This document shows, in pieces, positions 57,227 through 64,000 of a DNA stretch of 64,000 bases. The notes beneath the pieces are model-generated. The model was given only the letters and a program-made list of their open reading frames with translations. It did not search any database and was not told the DNA's origin. Origin of the DNA: an uncultured Dysosmobacter sp. (GTDB taxonomy: Bacteria; Bacillota; Clostridia; Oscillospirales; Oscillospiraceae); assembly GCA_934590165.1 (NCBI GenBank), contig CAKTOO010000010.1, forward strand, positions 24,746 to 88,745, written 5' to 3'. How positions within the stretch are numbered: the first letter of the stretch is position 1; each line of letters opens with the position of its first letter. The position numbers and the translations under genes are program-made.

Positions 57227-57751
57227 ATGCCTAACGCAAAGGTCTTATCTGAAAAGCAGGCCATCGTGGCCCAGCTGACCGAGAAGATCCAGAAGGCCAC
57301 CGCGGGCGTGATTGTCGACTACAAGGGTATCACCGTTGAAGAAGACACCGCGCTGCGCAAGGAGTGCCGTGAGAGCAACGTGGATTACGCAGTTGTGAAG
57401 AACACCCTGCTCCGCTTCGCTTTCAACAACAACGGCCTCAGCGACCTGGACGATCTGCTGAACGGCACCACTTCTCTGGCTCTGTGCGATGATCCCGTGG
57501 CTCCCGCCCGTGTCATGGCCAACTACGCCAAGAAGCTGGAGGGCAAGTTCGAGATCAAGGGCGGTTTCATGGACGGCAAGCCCGTGGACCTGGCCACCAT
57601 TAACTCCCTGGCTTCCATTCCCGCTCTGCCCGTCCTGCAGGCGCAGGTCCTGGGCACCATGCTGGCTCCCATCACCGGCCTGGCCGTTGTCCTGAAGCAG
57701 ATCGCCGAGAAGAACGGTGCTCCCGCCGAGGAAGCCCCCGCCGCCGAATAA
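57227..57751 (+). CDS. rplJ: 50S ribosomal protein L10
   Basis: 174 residues, ATG at 57227 behind GGAGGTGAAAACAAGA. It starts MPNAKVLSEKQAIVAQL, the usual bL10 N-terminus. Its C-terminal helix carries the L7/L12 dimers. rplL follows 50 nt later. Confidence 0.97.
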   Translation: MPNAKVLSEKQAIVAQLTEKIQKATAGVIVDYKGITVEEDTALRKECRESNVDYAVVKNTLLRFAFNNNGLSDLDDLLNGTTSLALCDDPVAPARVMANYAKKLEGKFEIKGGFMDGKPVDLATINSLASIPALPVLQAQVLGTMLAPITGLAVVLKQIAEKNGAPAEEAPAAE

Positions 57752-57801
57752 TTCGGCTGACGCCCCACATTTTAAAATTTTACTATTAGGAGGCAAATAC
57801 A

Positions 57802-58170
57802 ATGTCTGAGAAAGTTACCGCTATGATCGAAGAGATCAAGGGTCTGACCGTTCTGGAGCTGAGCGAGCTGGTGCACGCTCTGGAGGAAGAGTTCGGCGTT
57901 TCTGCCGCTGCTATGGCTGCTCCCGCTGCCGCTGCCGCTCCCGCCGAGGCTGAGAAGACTGAGTTCGACGTGGTCCTGACCGGCTTCGATGCCGCTGCCA
58001 AGATCAAGGTCATCAAGGCTGTCCGTGAGATCACCGGCCAGGGCCTGGCCGAGGCCAAGGCCACTGTCGAGGGCACTCCCAAGACTCTGAAGGAAGCCGT
58101 GTCCAAGGACGAGGCCGAGGCTCTGAAGAAGCAGCTGGAAGAGGTCGGCGGCAAGGTCGAGCTGAAGTAA
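57802..58170 (+). CDS. rplL: 50S ribosomal protein L7/L12
   Basis: 122 residues: N-terminal dimerisation helix pair (1-35), Ala-rich hinge (about 37-53) and globular C-terminal domain (about 55-122). It recruits translation factors to the ribosome. Ribosome site AGGAGG. A terminator follows. Confidence 0.97.
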   Translation: MSEKVTAMIEEIKGLTVLELSELVHALEEEFGVSAAAMAAPAAAAAPAEAEKTEFDVVLTGFDAAAKIKVIKAVREITGQGLAEAKATVEGTPKTLKEAVSKDEAEALKKQLEEVGGKVELK

Positions 58171-58192
58171 TTTTACTTCTGTTTCCGAGCAG

Positions 58193-58230
58193 AAAGCCCG
58201 GGGTAATGCGCAATTACCCTGGGCTTTTTT
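58193..58230 (+). terminator. Terminator of rplJ-rplL
   Basis: AAAGCCCGGGGTAAT, 5-nt loop, ATTACCCTGGGC, TTTTTT. Confidence 0.9.
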
Positions 58231-58264
58231 AGGCAAAAAATAAAGTCAGAGAGGATTTCTTCCT

Positions 58265-59668
58265 GTGAAAGAAAAAAGAGAGAGAAAGCTGGCATTTCCT
58301 CATACGTTTGTGATCTTGTTCTGCATCATTGCTTTGATGGCGGTGTGCAGCTATGTGATCCCCGCCGGCAGCTATGAGCGGATCTTCAACGAAACCGCCA
58401 ACCGCAACGTGGTGGACCCCAATTCCTTCACCTATGTGGAAAAGAGTCCGGTGAGCTTCTTCAGCTTCCTTCACGCCATTCCCGACGGCATGGTGGAGGT
58501 AGCCGATATTATGGTGTTCATCTTTGTGGTGGGCGGGGCCTTTAACATCATCACCCAGACCGGCGCCATGGAAAACGGCATCAAGAAGCTGGCTTATCGC
58601 CTCCAGGGCCGTGAAAAACTCATCATCCCCCTGATGATGTTAGTATTTTCTCTGGGCGGCGCCACCTTTGGTATGTCTGAGGAGACCATCATCTTTATCC
58701 CCATCGGCATCGCTTTGGCCCGTGCCTTGGGCTATGATGCCATTGTGGGCATGGCCATGGTGACATTTGGCGCAGCCATCGGCTTCTCCTCTGGCTTCCT
58801 GAATCCTTTCACCGTGGGCGTTGCCCAGAAGATCGCGGAGCTGCCCACCTTCTCCGGTATGCCTCTGCGCATCGCGGTGTGGCTGGTGATGGTGGTAGTC
58901 GTGCCTCTGTGCATCCTGCGGTATGCCAACAAAGTCCGGAAAAATCCGGAATACAGCTATGTGCGGGACCTGGAGCTGGCCCAGAAAGACAAGAAAATCA
59001 CCATTGAGGATGTGTCCCTGGGCACCCGGGATATCCTGGTGCTGCTGACCCTGGCCGGTGGCCTCATCATCATCGTGGTGGGCGTCATGAAGTTTGGCTG
59101 GGGCGTGCTGGACATTGCTGCCGTGTTTCTGGGTATGGGCATCCTTGGCGGCATTTTGGGCGGTACTCAGCCCAATCAAATGGCCCGGGATTTTATCGCC
59201 GGCGCCAAGGATATCGCCATGGGCGCCCTCATCGTTGGTATCGCCCGGGGCATTCTGGTGGTCATGAGCGAAGGCCAGATCCTGGACACCATCGTTCATG
59301 CCCTGGCCACCCTCATCTCCGGCCTGCCCAAGGCCGTGGCTGCCGAGGGAATGCTGATCGTCCAGTGCATCATTAACTTCTTCATCCCCTCCGGCTCCGG
59401 TCAGGCCTCCACCACCATGCCCATCATGACACCTTTGGCGGACATCGTTGGTATCACCCGTCAGACGGCGGTGCTGGCCTTCCAGTTTGGAGACGGCTTC
59501 ACCAATGCCATTATCCCCACCCACGGTACCCTGTGCGCCTCTTTGGGGGTGGCGGGTATCCCCTTCAATAAGTGGTTCAAGTTTGCCTTGCCCGTGGTGG
59601 CGGTGGAGTTGCTCATTTGCTCCGCGTTCGTCATCTTCGCGGCGGTCACTGGCTACGGGCCCTTCTGA
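58265..59668 (+). CDS. YfcC-family membrane transporter
   Basis: 467 residues, about 11-12 hydrophobic segments, YfcC/AbgT-superfamily-like ion transporter. Signatures are PHTFVILFCIIAL (about 12), GMSEETIIFIPI (about 139) and the late loop PSGSGQASTTMPIMTPLAD (about 378-396). The start is a GTG at 58265. No firm substrate: relatives are annotated as arginine/ornithine or C4-dicarboxylate carriers. It follows rplL but has a terminator before it. Confidence 0.85.
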   Translation: MKEKRERKLAFPHTFVILFCIIALMAVCSYVIPAGSYERIFNETANRNVVDPNSFTYVEKSPVSFFSFLHAIPDGMVEVADIMVFIFVVGGAFNIITQTGAMENGIKKLAYRLQGREKLIIPLMMLVFSLGGATFGMSEETIIFIPIGIALARALGYDAIVGMAMVTFGAAIGFSSGFLNPFTVGVAQKIAELPTFSGMPLRIAVWLVMVVVVPLCILRYANKVRKNPEYSYVRDLELAQKDKKITIEDVSLGTRDILVLLTLAGGLIIIVVGVMKFGWGVLDIAAVFLGMGILGGILGGTQPNQMARDFIAGAKDIAMGALIVGIARGILVVMSEGQILDTIVHALATLISGLPKAVAAEGMLIVQCIINFFIPSGSGQASTTMPIMTPLADIVGITRQTAVLAFQFGDGFTNAIIPTHGTLCASLGVAGIPFNKWFKFALPVVAVELLICSAFVIFAAVTGYGPF

Positions 59669-59678
59669 TACATAATCC

Positions 59679-59724
59679 ACCAAAAACATCCGGCAGGCAT
59701 TTTTATGCCTGCCGGATGTTTTTG
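59679..59724. terminator. Bidirectional terminator between YfcC and DUF554 genes
   Basis: CCAAAAACATCCGGCAGGCAT, a TTTT loop and its perfect complement. It is the longest stem in the window (21 bp). Confidence 0.93.
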
Positions 59725-59730
59725 GCTTTT

Positions 59731-60462
59731 TTACATCACCATGCACAAGAAAATGGGAAGGAAAATGGCGGGAACCAGATTCATGACCTTGATTTTTGTG
59801 ATGCCCAGCATATTGAATGCCAGCGCCACAATCATGAGGGAGCCCACGCAGGTCATCTCTGCGATGACGCTGTTCACCAGAAAGGGCTCCAGAAAGGAGG
59901 CAGCCAAAGCAATAAGTCCCTGATAGAGGAATACCGCTACGGCAGAGAAGGCCACGCCAATGCCCAGGGAAGCTCCGTAGACGATAGAACTGATGCCATC
60001 CAGCAGAGATTTGGCAAACAGGGTGGAATGGTCACCCGAGAGGCCGTCGTTCAAGGCACCCACGATGGCCATGGCGCCCACACAGAACAGCAGGGAGGCG
60101 GTGACAAAGCCCTCGGACACAGAGGCGGACTGGCTGCCCAAAGCCAGATGAGCGGTCTTGGCTTGTACCCAGTCGCCCAGGGAGCGCATCCGCTTATCCA
60201 GGTCCAGCAGCTCACCGATGATAGAGCCAAGAACCATTGATAAAATGGCGATAAGGGCGTTTTCCCCTTTTAAACAGCCGTCGACGCCGATATAGAGAAT
60301 GCATAGGGCCACGCCCTGCATGATGATGGTTTGGAGACGGAGCCCCAGAGTGCTGGCGTCATCCAAAGACGCGGAAAATTTGCCGGCCACCTGCTTGAGC
60401 AGCATTCCGGCCACAGCGCCGGTCAGAATGGCCAGAGCGTTTACAATTGTACCTGTCAGCAT
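59731..60462 (-). CDS. DUF554-family membrane protein
   Basis: 243 residues, about seven hydrophobic segments, DUF554 (YdfK/YqgA) family. N-terminus MLTGTIVNALAILTGAVAG and late GISSIVYGASLGIGVAFSA are typical. Role unknown, possibly a transporter. The ribosome site is weak (AAGAGA). It is cotranscribed after tcdA (31 nt gap). Confidence 0.85.
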   Translation of the reverse strand: MLTGTIVNALAILTGAVAGMLLKQVAGKFSASLDDASTLGLRLQTIIMQGVALCILYIGVDGCLKGENALIAILSMVLGSIIGELLDLDKRMRSLGDWVQAKTAHLALGSQSASVSEGFVTASLLFCVGAMAIVGALNDGLSGDHSTLFAKSLLDGISSIVYGASLGIGVAFSAVAVFLYQGLIALAASFLEPFLVNSVIAEMTCVGSLMIVALAFNMLGITKIKVMNLVPAIFLPIFLCMVM

Positions 60463-60493
60463 AAATTTGTTCTCTTTTTCTTTTTTCGCTTTT

Positions 60494-61213
60494 TCACAGC
60501 TGAGAGACCAGATCTCGGACCACGGCGCTGCCCAGCAGCAGCCCCGCTGCCGCCGGCACCCAGGGGGTGCTGGCGGGAACGCTGCGGCGCCCGGGGGGAG
60601 GTGCCTCCATTTGCTGGGTGGGCGCCGGCTCCTCGGGGCTGAAGACTACCTTTAAGTGGTGGATGCCCCTACTGCGCAGCTCCTTGCGCATGACGCGTGC
60701 CAGCGGGCAGCCGTAGGTCTCGGAAATGTCTGCCAGACGCAGCAGTGTGGGGTCCAGCTTGTTGCCGGTGCCCAGGGCCATGACCAGGGGAATACCCAGA
60801 CGAAGGGCGGTTTCCGCCAGGTCCAGCTTGCAGCTGACCAGGTCAATGGCGTCCACAATATAGTCGTAGCGGCAGCCAGCGGGGAAAAAGTCCTCCCGGT
60901 GGGCGGCGTCATAGGTGCCGCAGATGGGGTGGAGCTTTAACGCCGGATGGATGTCCAGCAAACGTGCCGCCACCGCGTCGGTCTTGTTTTGGCCCAGAGT
61001 GGAGTGGAGCGCCTCCAGCTGGCGGTTGAGGTTGGTGGGACTTACGGTATCGTTGTCCACGATGGTCAGCTCCCCAATGCCGGCCCTGGCAAGACACTCC
61101 GCCGTGTAGCTGCCCACGCCTCCCAGACCAAACAGGATCACGTGGCTTTCCGCCAGACGCTGCTGGGCCCCCTCGCCCCACAGCATCCGGCACCGTAAAA
61201 ATTGCTCATCCAT
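60494..61213 (-). CDS. tcdA: tRNA threonylcarbamoyladenosine dehydratase (TcdA/CsdL)
   Basis: 239 residues, ThiF/E1-like adenylyltransferase. Gly-rich nucleotide loop LFGLGGVGSYTAECLARAG (core GLGGVGS, about 29-35) and DNDTVSPTNLNRQ (about 54-66). It cyclises t6A37 in tRNA to ct6A using ATP. A C-terminal hydrophobic tail (about 210-235) suggests membrane attachment, as known for CsdL/TcdA. Confidence 0.9.
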   Translation of the reverse strand: MDEQFLRCRMLWGEGAQQRLAESHVILFGLGGVGSYTAECLARAGIGELTIVDNDTVSPTNLNRQLEALHSTLGQNKTDAVAARLLDIHPALKLHPICGTYDAAHREDFFPAGCRYDYIVDAIDLVSCKLDLAETALRLGIPLVMALGTGNKLDPTLLRLADISETYGCPLARVMRKELRSRGIHHLKVVFSPEEPAPTQQMEAPPPGRRSVPASTPWVPAAAGLLLGSAVVRDLVSQL

Positions 61214-61246
61214 TCATTGGTCACATCCCCTCAGATAAAGCCAAAG

Positions 61247-61277
61247 GGAGCCGGCTTTGAGATTCAAAGCCGGCTCC
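61247..61277 (-). terminator. Terminator after the PrsA-like foldase gene
   Basis: GGAGCCGGCTTTGA and TCAAAGCCGGCTCC with a 3-nt loop, 21 nt after the stop. Confidence 0.8.
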
Positions 61278-61298
61278 GTGGCGGATTTCGGAAACTGT

Positions 61299-62855
61299 TC
61301 AGCCCACGTAGCGGACGCCGCTCTGCTGCTCGGCAGTATAGCTCGCAGTGAGCTCATCGTACCAGGCGTTCATATCCTTACTCTGCAGATCCGCTTGCAC
61401 CTGCGCCTTCCAGTAGGGCAGACCGTGAGAGTCGCAGTACATGATGTGGTAGCCGTAGGTGCTCTCCACAATACCGGTGTCGCCGTCCTTACGGCCGTTT
61501 TCGAAGCACCAGTTCTTGAAAGAGTCCACATAGCTGGAATCCTTGGAAATATCGGAGATCAGGCCGCCGTCAGCAGCGGAACCGGGATCCTGGGACTTTT
61601 CCTGCGCCAAAGCGGCAAAGGAATCCGCGGTGGCCTCACCGGCCTTCCACTGGGCCAGCAGCTCCTCTGCCTCGGCCTTGGCGGCATCCTTCTTAGCCTG
61701 AACGTCAGCCTCATAGCCCTCGTCGTCCTCGGAAAGCTCCGTAGCTTCGGGTTGGATGAGGATGTGGCGAACGTTCACCAGTTTATACTCCTCCCGGAAG
61801 CGCTGGCCAAAGGTGACCACATAGTAGGCGGAATTGGCGCTGTCCTCCACCACGGCGGAGTCGCCGCTCTGGCGGGCGCTGTCAAACAGCCAGGAGCCCA
61901 GGGCATCAGAGGAATAGGAAACCCCGTCGGAATCGGTATAATAGGCGTCCTCGTTGCTCTCAGCCAGAGCTTGCAGGCTTTCTCCCGCCTGGAAAGAGGC
62001 GTAAGCGGCATCAGCGGCGTCCTTGGCATGGGCCATGGCCTCAGCCTTCATCTCGTCGGTGACTTCCTCGGTGTTGCCGTCGGCGTCGGTGGGGGCGGTG
62101 ACGGAGCCGCTGAAGCGGATGGACTCATAGGCCACCTTGTCATAGCTGTTGGTATCAGCCTGATAGGCTTCCTCCAACTGGGCATCGGTATAAGTCAGGC
62201 TGTCGCTGTGAGCCGTCGCGTAGGCCTGGGCCAGATAAGTGGCTTTAGCCTGCTCTGTGAACACTTTCTCCGTCATAGTGGAGCCATAAGTGGCGGCCAG
62301 GTACTGCTTGAAGGAGGTGTAATAACCGGAGGAGGAGACGCTCTCCTTCAAAGAGGCGATGTCACTGTCCAGCTTGGACTGCAATTCATCCGTCCAGGCA
62401 AAGCCATCGGCAGCGGCGCTGTTATTCAGAGCCTTGACAGTGATCATCTGCTGGAGCGTCTGATCCATAAAGTAGTCAAACCAGGTCTCACCTTCCTCGC
62501 CGCCGGGATACTCCTGGTCCCGCAGGTCAGAGCTGGTATCCAGCCCCATGTAGCTGAGGAAGTAGGAGTTCTGATTCACAAAGTTCTGATAGGTCTGCTG
62601 GAAGTAATAGCTCGTCTCAGCGGCAGTGTACTTATCACCGTCGATTGTGACGGCGGTGGCCGTTTTCTGAATGATCTGAGACTTCCATACCAGGGAGACA
62701 ACAGCAATCAGCACAAAAATCACAGCAATCGTGGCATACACCATGTTGCTGCGCTTTTCGGCTTTGCGCTGCTGGGCCTCGCGGGCGGTCTTGGGATCGG
62801 TCCAATCGCTCTTGACCAGATCCTGACGGGTCTTCTTTTCTCTTGATGCGCTCAT
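61299..62855 (-). CDS. PrsA-like peptidyl-prolyl isomerase (parvulin), membrane-anchored
   Basis: 518 residues. The cytosolic start is rich in Lys/Arg, then one membrane helix (about 38-58) anchors an outer chaperone domain. A SurA/PrsA-like N-terminal domain (about 70-300) is followed by a parvulin domain (about 355-480) with VRHILIQPEA near its start and TYGYHIMYCD near its end. Such proteins fold secreted proteins at the membrane surface. ATG at 62855 is 13 nt after GAGAGG, a long spacing. Upstream in-frame codons overlap the promoter. Confidence 0.87.
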   Translation of the reverse strand: MSASREKKTRQDLVKSDWTDPKTAREAQQRKAEKRSNMVYATIAVIFVLIAVVSLVWKSQIIQKTATAVTIDGDKYTAAETSYYFQQTYQNFVNQNSYFLSYMGLDTSSDLRDQEYPGGEEGETWFDYFMDQTLQQMITVKALNNSAAADGFAWTDELQSKLDSDIASLKESVSSSGYYTSFKQYLAATYGSTMTEKVFTEQAKATYLAQAYATAHSDSLTYTDAQLEEAYQADTNSYDKVAYESIRFSGSVTAPTDADGNTEEVTDEMKAEAMAHAKDAADAAYASFQAGESLQALAESNEDAYYTDSDGVSYSSDALGSWLFDSARQSGDSAVVEDSANSAYYVVTFGQRFREEYKLVNVRHILIQPEATELSEDDEGYEADVQAKKDAAKAEAEELLAQWKAGEATADSFAALAQEKSQDPGSAADGGLISDISKDSSYVDSFKNWCFENGRKDGDTGIVESTYGYHIMYCDSHGLPYWKAQVQADLQSKDMNAWYDELTASYTAEQQSGVRYVG

Positions 62856-62927
62856 TTGTTGTTTCAGTCCTCTCAAATATTCGGTGCAGGTTTCAAAACC
62901 GTTTTCCAGTTGATTACGCACTTGTTC

Positions 62928-62956
62928 ATTATACTGGATATGCGCCTGATTCGCAA
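62928..62956 (-). promoter_or_regulatory. Promoter of the PrsA-like gene
   Basis: On the minus strand TTGCGA (62951-62956), 17-nt spacer, TATAAT (62928-62933). Confidence 0.75.
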
Positions 62957-63010
62957 GTATTAATTCATTTCTTCCACAATAAAGCACAGAGCTGAAAATT
63001 TCCTGAAAAA

Positions 63011-63038
63011 ACGAGCGGAGCAAAACAGCTCCGCTCGT
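63011..63038 (-). terminator. Terminator of the structured RNA
   Basis: ACGAGCGGAGC and GCTCCGCTCGT with a 6-nt loop, followed on the minus strand by TTTTTT. Confidence 0.9.
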
Positions 63039-63043
63039 TTTCT

Positions 63044-63268
63044 CATACAAAGGACCCCGCGAAAGCCGTGTAGACCTCGTTATAACCTGCACCTTTACGG
63101 ACAGGTGGGTCGCCTCCAAGGCGCTTTATCGCTTCCAACTTCCAGCCGCAGAAGGCAGCCGGGAGGCCTGCGAACCACGACTTGATCCGGCATCCCGTAT
63201 AACGAAATGTGGGTTAAAAAAAGATCTATCACGAACCCCGCAGGGTGGACTGACGTCCTTATGACAAC
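63044..63268 (-). ncRNA. ssrS: Probable 6S RNA
   Basis: A non-coding transcript of about 220 nt fits 6S RNA on the minus strand. Its ends pair (CATAAGGAC at 63254-63262 with GTCCTTTGTATG at 63045-63056), further pairing follows (CCCTGCG with CGCGGGG, GTG-TAGATC with GGTCTACAC), then a large central bubble and a long apical arm. A small hairpin (ACCTG...CAGGT) occupies the 3' side of the bubble, as in known 6S RNAs. A weak promoter lies upstream and a terminator directly after. 6S RNA mimics an open promoter and sequesters RNA polymerase. SRP RNA and RNase P were considered, but their cores are not visible. Confidence 0.65.
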
Positions 63269-63343
63269 GGTATCACATCATGGAGAGAAATGCAATCGAA
63301 AGTCTGTTCGTGCCGGAAGGAAATTTCAGGTTTCAGGAGGGAA

Positions 63344-63634
63344 TCACTCCTCATCCTCGTCTTCAAACAGATCTTCCATGAACAGCTGGTAAACAGCCTC
63401 TGCTTCCTCCTCACTGTCCGGCGTGGAGAGCAGGTCCTCGCCGTCCTCGTGGATGACCTTCAGGATCACAAGGCCGGTGTCCTCCTCATCCACTTCCTCG
63501 CCCTCTGTCTCAGCGGGGAAAAAGGCCTGGTAGGTCTGGCCGTTGTACTCCAGGGTGGAGACGAACTCCAGCACGATCTCCTGTCCGTCTTCATCGGTGA
63601 CAGTAATAAAAGTGGGGCCAAAATCTTCAGACAT
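63344..63634 (-). CDS. DUF1292 family protein
   Basis: 96 residues, very acidic, DUF1292 (YrzB) family: FGPTFITVTDEDGQEIVLEFV at the N-terminus and a C-terminal acidic tail ending FEDEDEE. Small cytosolic protein of unknown role. The ATG at 63634 has AAAGGAG 8-9 nt upstream. The in-frame ATG ten codons earlier lies before this ribosome site. Confidence 0.9.
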   Translation of the reverse strand: MSEDFGPTFITVTDEDGQEIVLEFVSTLEYNGQTYQAFFPAETEGEEVDEEDTGLVILKVIHEDGEDLLSTPDSEEEAEAVYQLFMEDLFEDEDEE

Positions 63635-63671
63635 GGCAGCAGGCTCCTTTTTTCTTGGATTCATTGCTCAT

Positions 63672-63700
63672 ATTGTACCCGACTTGGGCGCTGATTGCAA
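63672..63700 (-). promoter_or_regulatory. Promoter of the DUF1292 gene
   Basis: On the minus strand TTGCAA (63695-63700), 17-nt spacer, TACAAT (63672-63677). Confidence 0.7.
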
Positions 63701-63810
63701 GAGGAAGAAGTTTTCAAAATGCGGGAAAGTGGTACACTTTTGCAGTACAAAATTTTTTAATATATAGAAAAATGAAAAGAACGGGAACTTTTTTAGCGGG
63801 AAAAACGACT

Positions 63811-63839
63811 TTTTCAATGTTGACAGGGGATGTTACAAT
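63811..63839 (+). promoter_or_regulatory. Possible promoter near the right edge
   Basis: TTTTCA at 63811-63816, 17-nt spacer, TACAAT at 63834-63839. A TTGACA at 63820 is too close to the -10 to serve. Confidence 0.45.
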
Positions 63840-63849
63840 AGTAAGTATT

Positions 63850-64000
63850 ATGGCAAACCATGAGCCTCTGCCGCCGGAGAAAAGCCTGAAGCGGCAGACC
63901 GCTTTCGCGGATATCATTTTTATAGAGATGAGCAAAACATGGCCTAAAAGAAAAAGTGTGGAGGGTAAACAGGAGCAGATTGCAGAGCAACCAGCAAAAA
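63850..64000 (+). CDS. Open reading frame running off the right edge
   Basis: From an ATG at 63850 the frame is open for 50 codons to the end. The encoded stretch is basic and polar (MANHEPLPPEKSLKRQ, later EMSKTWPKRK), with no domain recognised. There is no ribosome site before this ATG; an ATG at 63928 in the same frame is an alternative. The sequence could also be a structured leader (CTGCCGC/GCGGCAG hairpin). Low confidence. Confidence 0.3.
   Translation, partial: MANHEPLPPEKSLKRQTAFADIIFIEMSKTWPKRKSVEGKQEQIAEQPAK

Noticed and set aside
63044..63268. T-box leader, SRP RNA or RNase P RNA instead of 6S
   Set aside because: No T-box sequence (GGTGGNACCGCG), no SRP apical GGAA/GNAR loop context and no RNase P conserved core were seen; long end-pairing with a central bubble suits 6S best.
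63820..63839. TTGACA/TACAAT promoter at the right edge
   Set aside because: Only 8 nt separate the boxes; a weaker TTTTCA with a 17-nt spacer is the better pairing.

Overview
The window reads as chromosomal DNA of a GC-rich, low-redundancy anaerobic Firmicute, most likely a gut Clostridium of the Oscillospiraceae (Flavonifractor / Pseudoflavonifractor / Intestinimonas type). This is inferred from Shine-Dalgarno sites of the AGGAGG type, sigma-A promoters, the ylxM-ffh-rpsP-khpA and rplK-rplA-rplJ-rplL gene orders, the gene content (ATP-dependent PEP carboxykinase, KtrAB, YfmF/YfmH, BMP-type nucleoside ABC transporter) and molybdenum/selenium-linked purine catabolism. No rRNA, tRNA, CRISPR array, prophage or intact IS was seen.

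Layout. 0-1.5 kb: ECF sigma factor and a membrane partner that runs off the left edge (minus strand). 1.6-4.6 kb: KtrB/KtrA potassium uptake, a small orphan and thiamine pyrophosphokinase. 4.8-11.7 kb: two molybdenum hydroxylases, a fused Fe-S/Mo selenium-dependent xanthine dehydrogenase type and a three-subunit XdhABC type, separated by a MocA-like cofactor nucleotidyltransferase. 11.8-14.1 kb: two tandem M20 metallopeptidase paralogues. 14.3-18.8 kb: nucleotide kinase-like protein, ModE-like regulator, ferredoxin-type aldo/keto reductase, an orphan and a broken XRE-membrane sensor gene. 18.8-26.4 kb: pckA, rsmA, yjjG, a secreted G5/3D protein, ygeX (diaminopropionate ammonia-lyase) and a membrane orphan. 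26.5-30.5 kb (minus): ylxM-ffh-rpsP-khpA and rimM-trmD, interrupted by an AT-rich segment. 30.7-39.7 kb: DUF819 transporter with a dipeptidase, MATE pump with an attenuator-like leader, yfmF-yfmH-lgt-folD, PAP2 phosphatase. 39.8-49.9 kb: nucleoside-type BMP ABC transporter, then carbamate kinase, ygeW and ygeY, divergent from a PAS-HTH regulator. 50-54.4 kb: phosphoribosyltransferase, a rearrangement scar joining two truncated genes, a 2-oxoacid oxidoreductase gamma subunit, an E2-like membrane protein and ruvX. 54.5-58.2 kb: rpmG-secE-nusG-rplK-rplA and rplJ-rplL. 58.3-64 kb: YfcC transporter, DUF554, TcdA, a PrsA-like foldase, a probable 6S RNA, a DUF1292 protein and an open frame at the edge.

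How genes may work together. The purine/nucleoside-type importer, two molybdenum hydroxylases, a MocA-like maturation factor, YgeX, YgeY, YgeW, carbamate kinase and a phosphoribosyltransferase form a dispersed set. It resembles the anaerobic purine (xanthine/urate) breakdown genes described in gut bacteria, in which carbamoyl transfer and carbamate kinase would finally yield ATP. The assignment is by family recognition; substrates cannot be read from sequence alone.

Most unusual observations: (i) a head-to-head junction near 51.1 kb where a MATE gene and a 2-oxoacid oxidoreductase beta gene have both lost their 5' halves; (ii) an approximately 150-bp hairpin-rich element flanked by 66-bp copies of the carbamate kinase start region; (iii) a PAS-HTH regulator that seems to have lost its ATG; (iv) an XRE-membrane gene with a nonsense codon and a frameshift; (v) a terminator-containing MATE leader that looks like a riboswitch; (vi) a membrane-anchored E2-like protein whose catalytic His is Glu; (vii) a structured RNA that fits 6S RNA.
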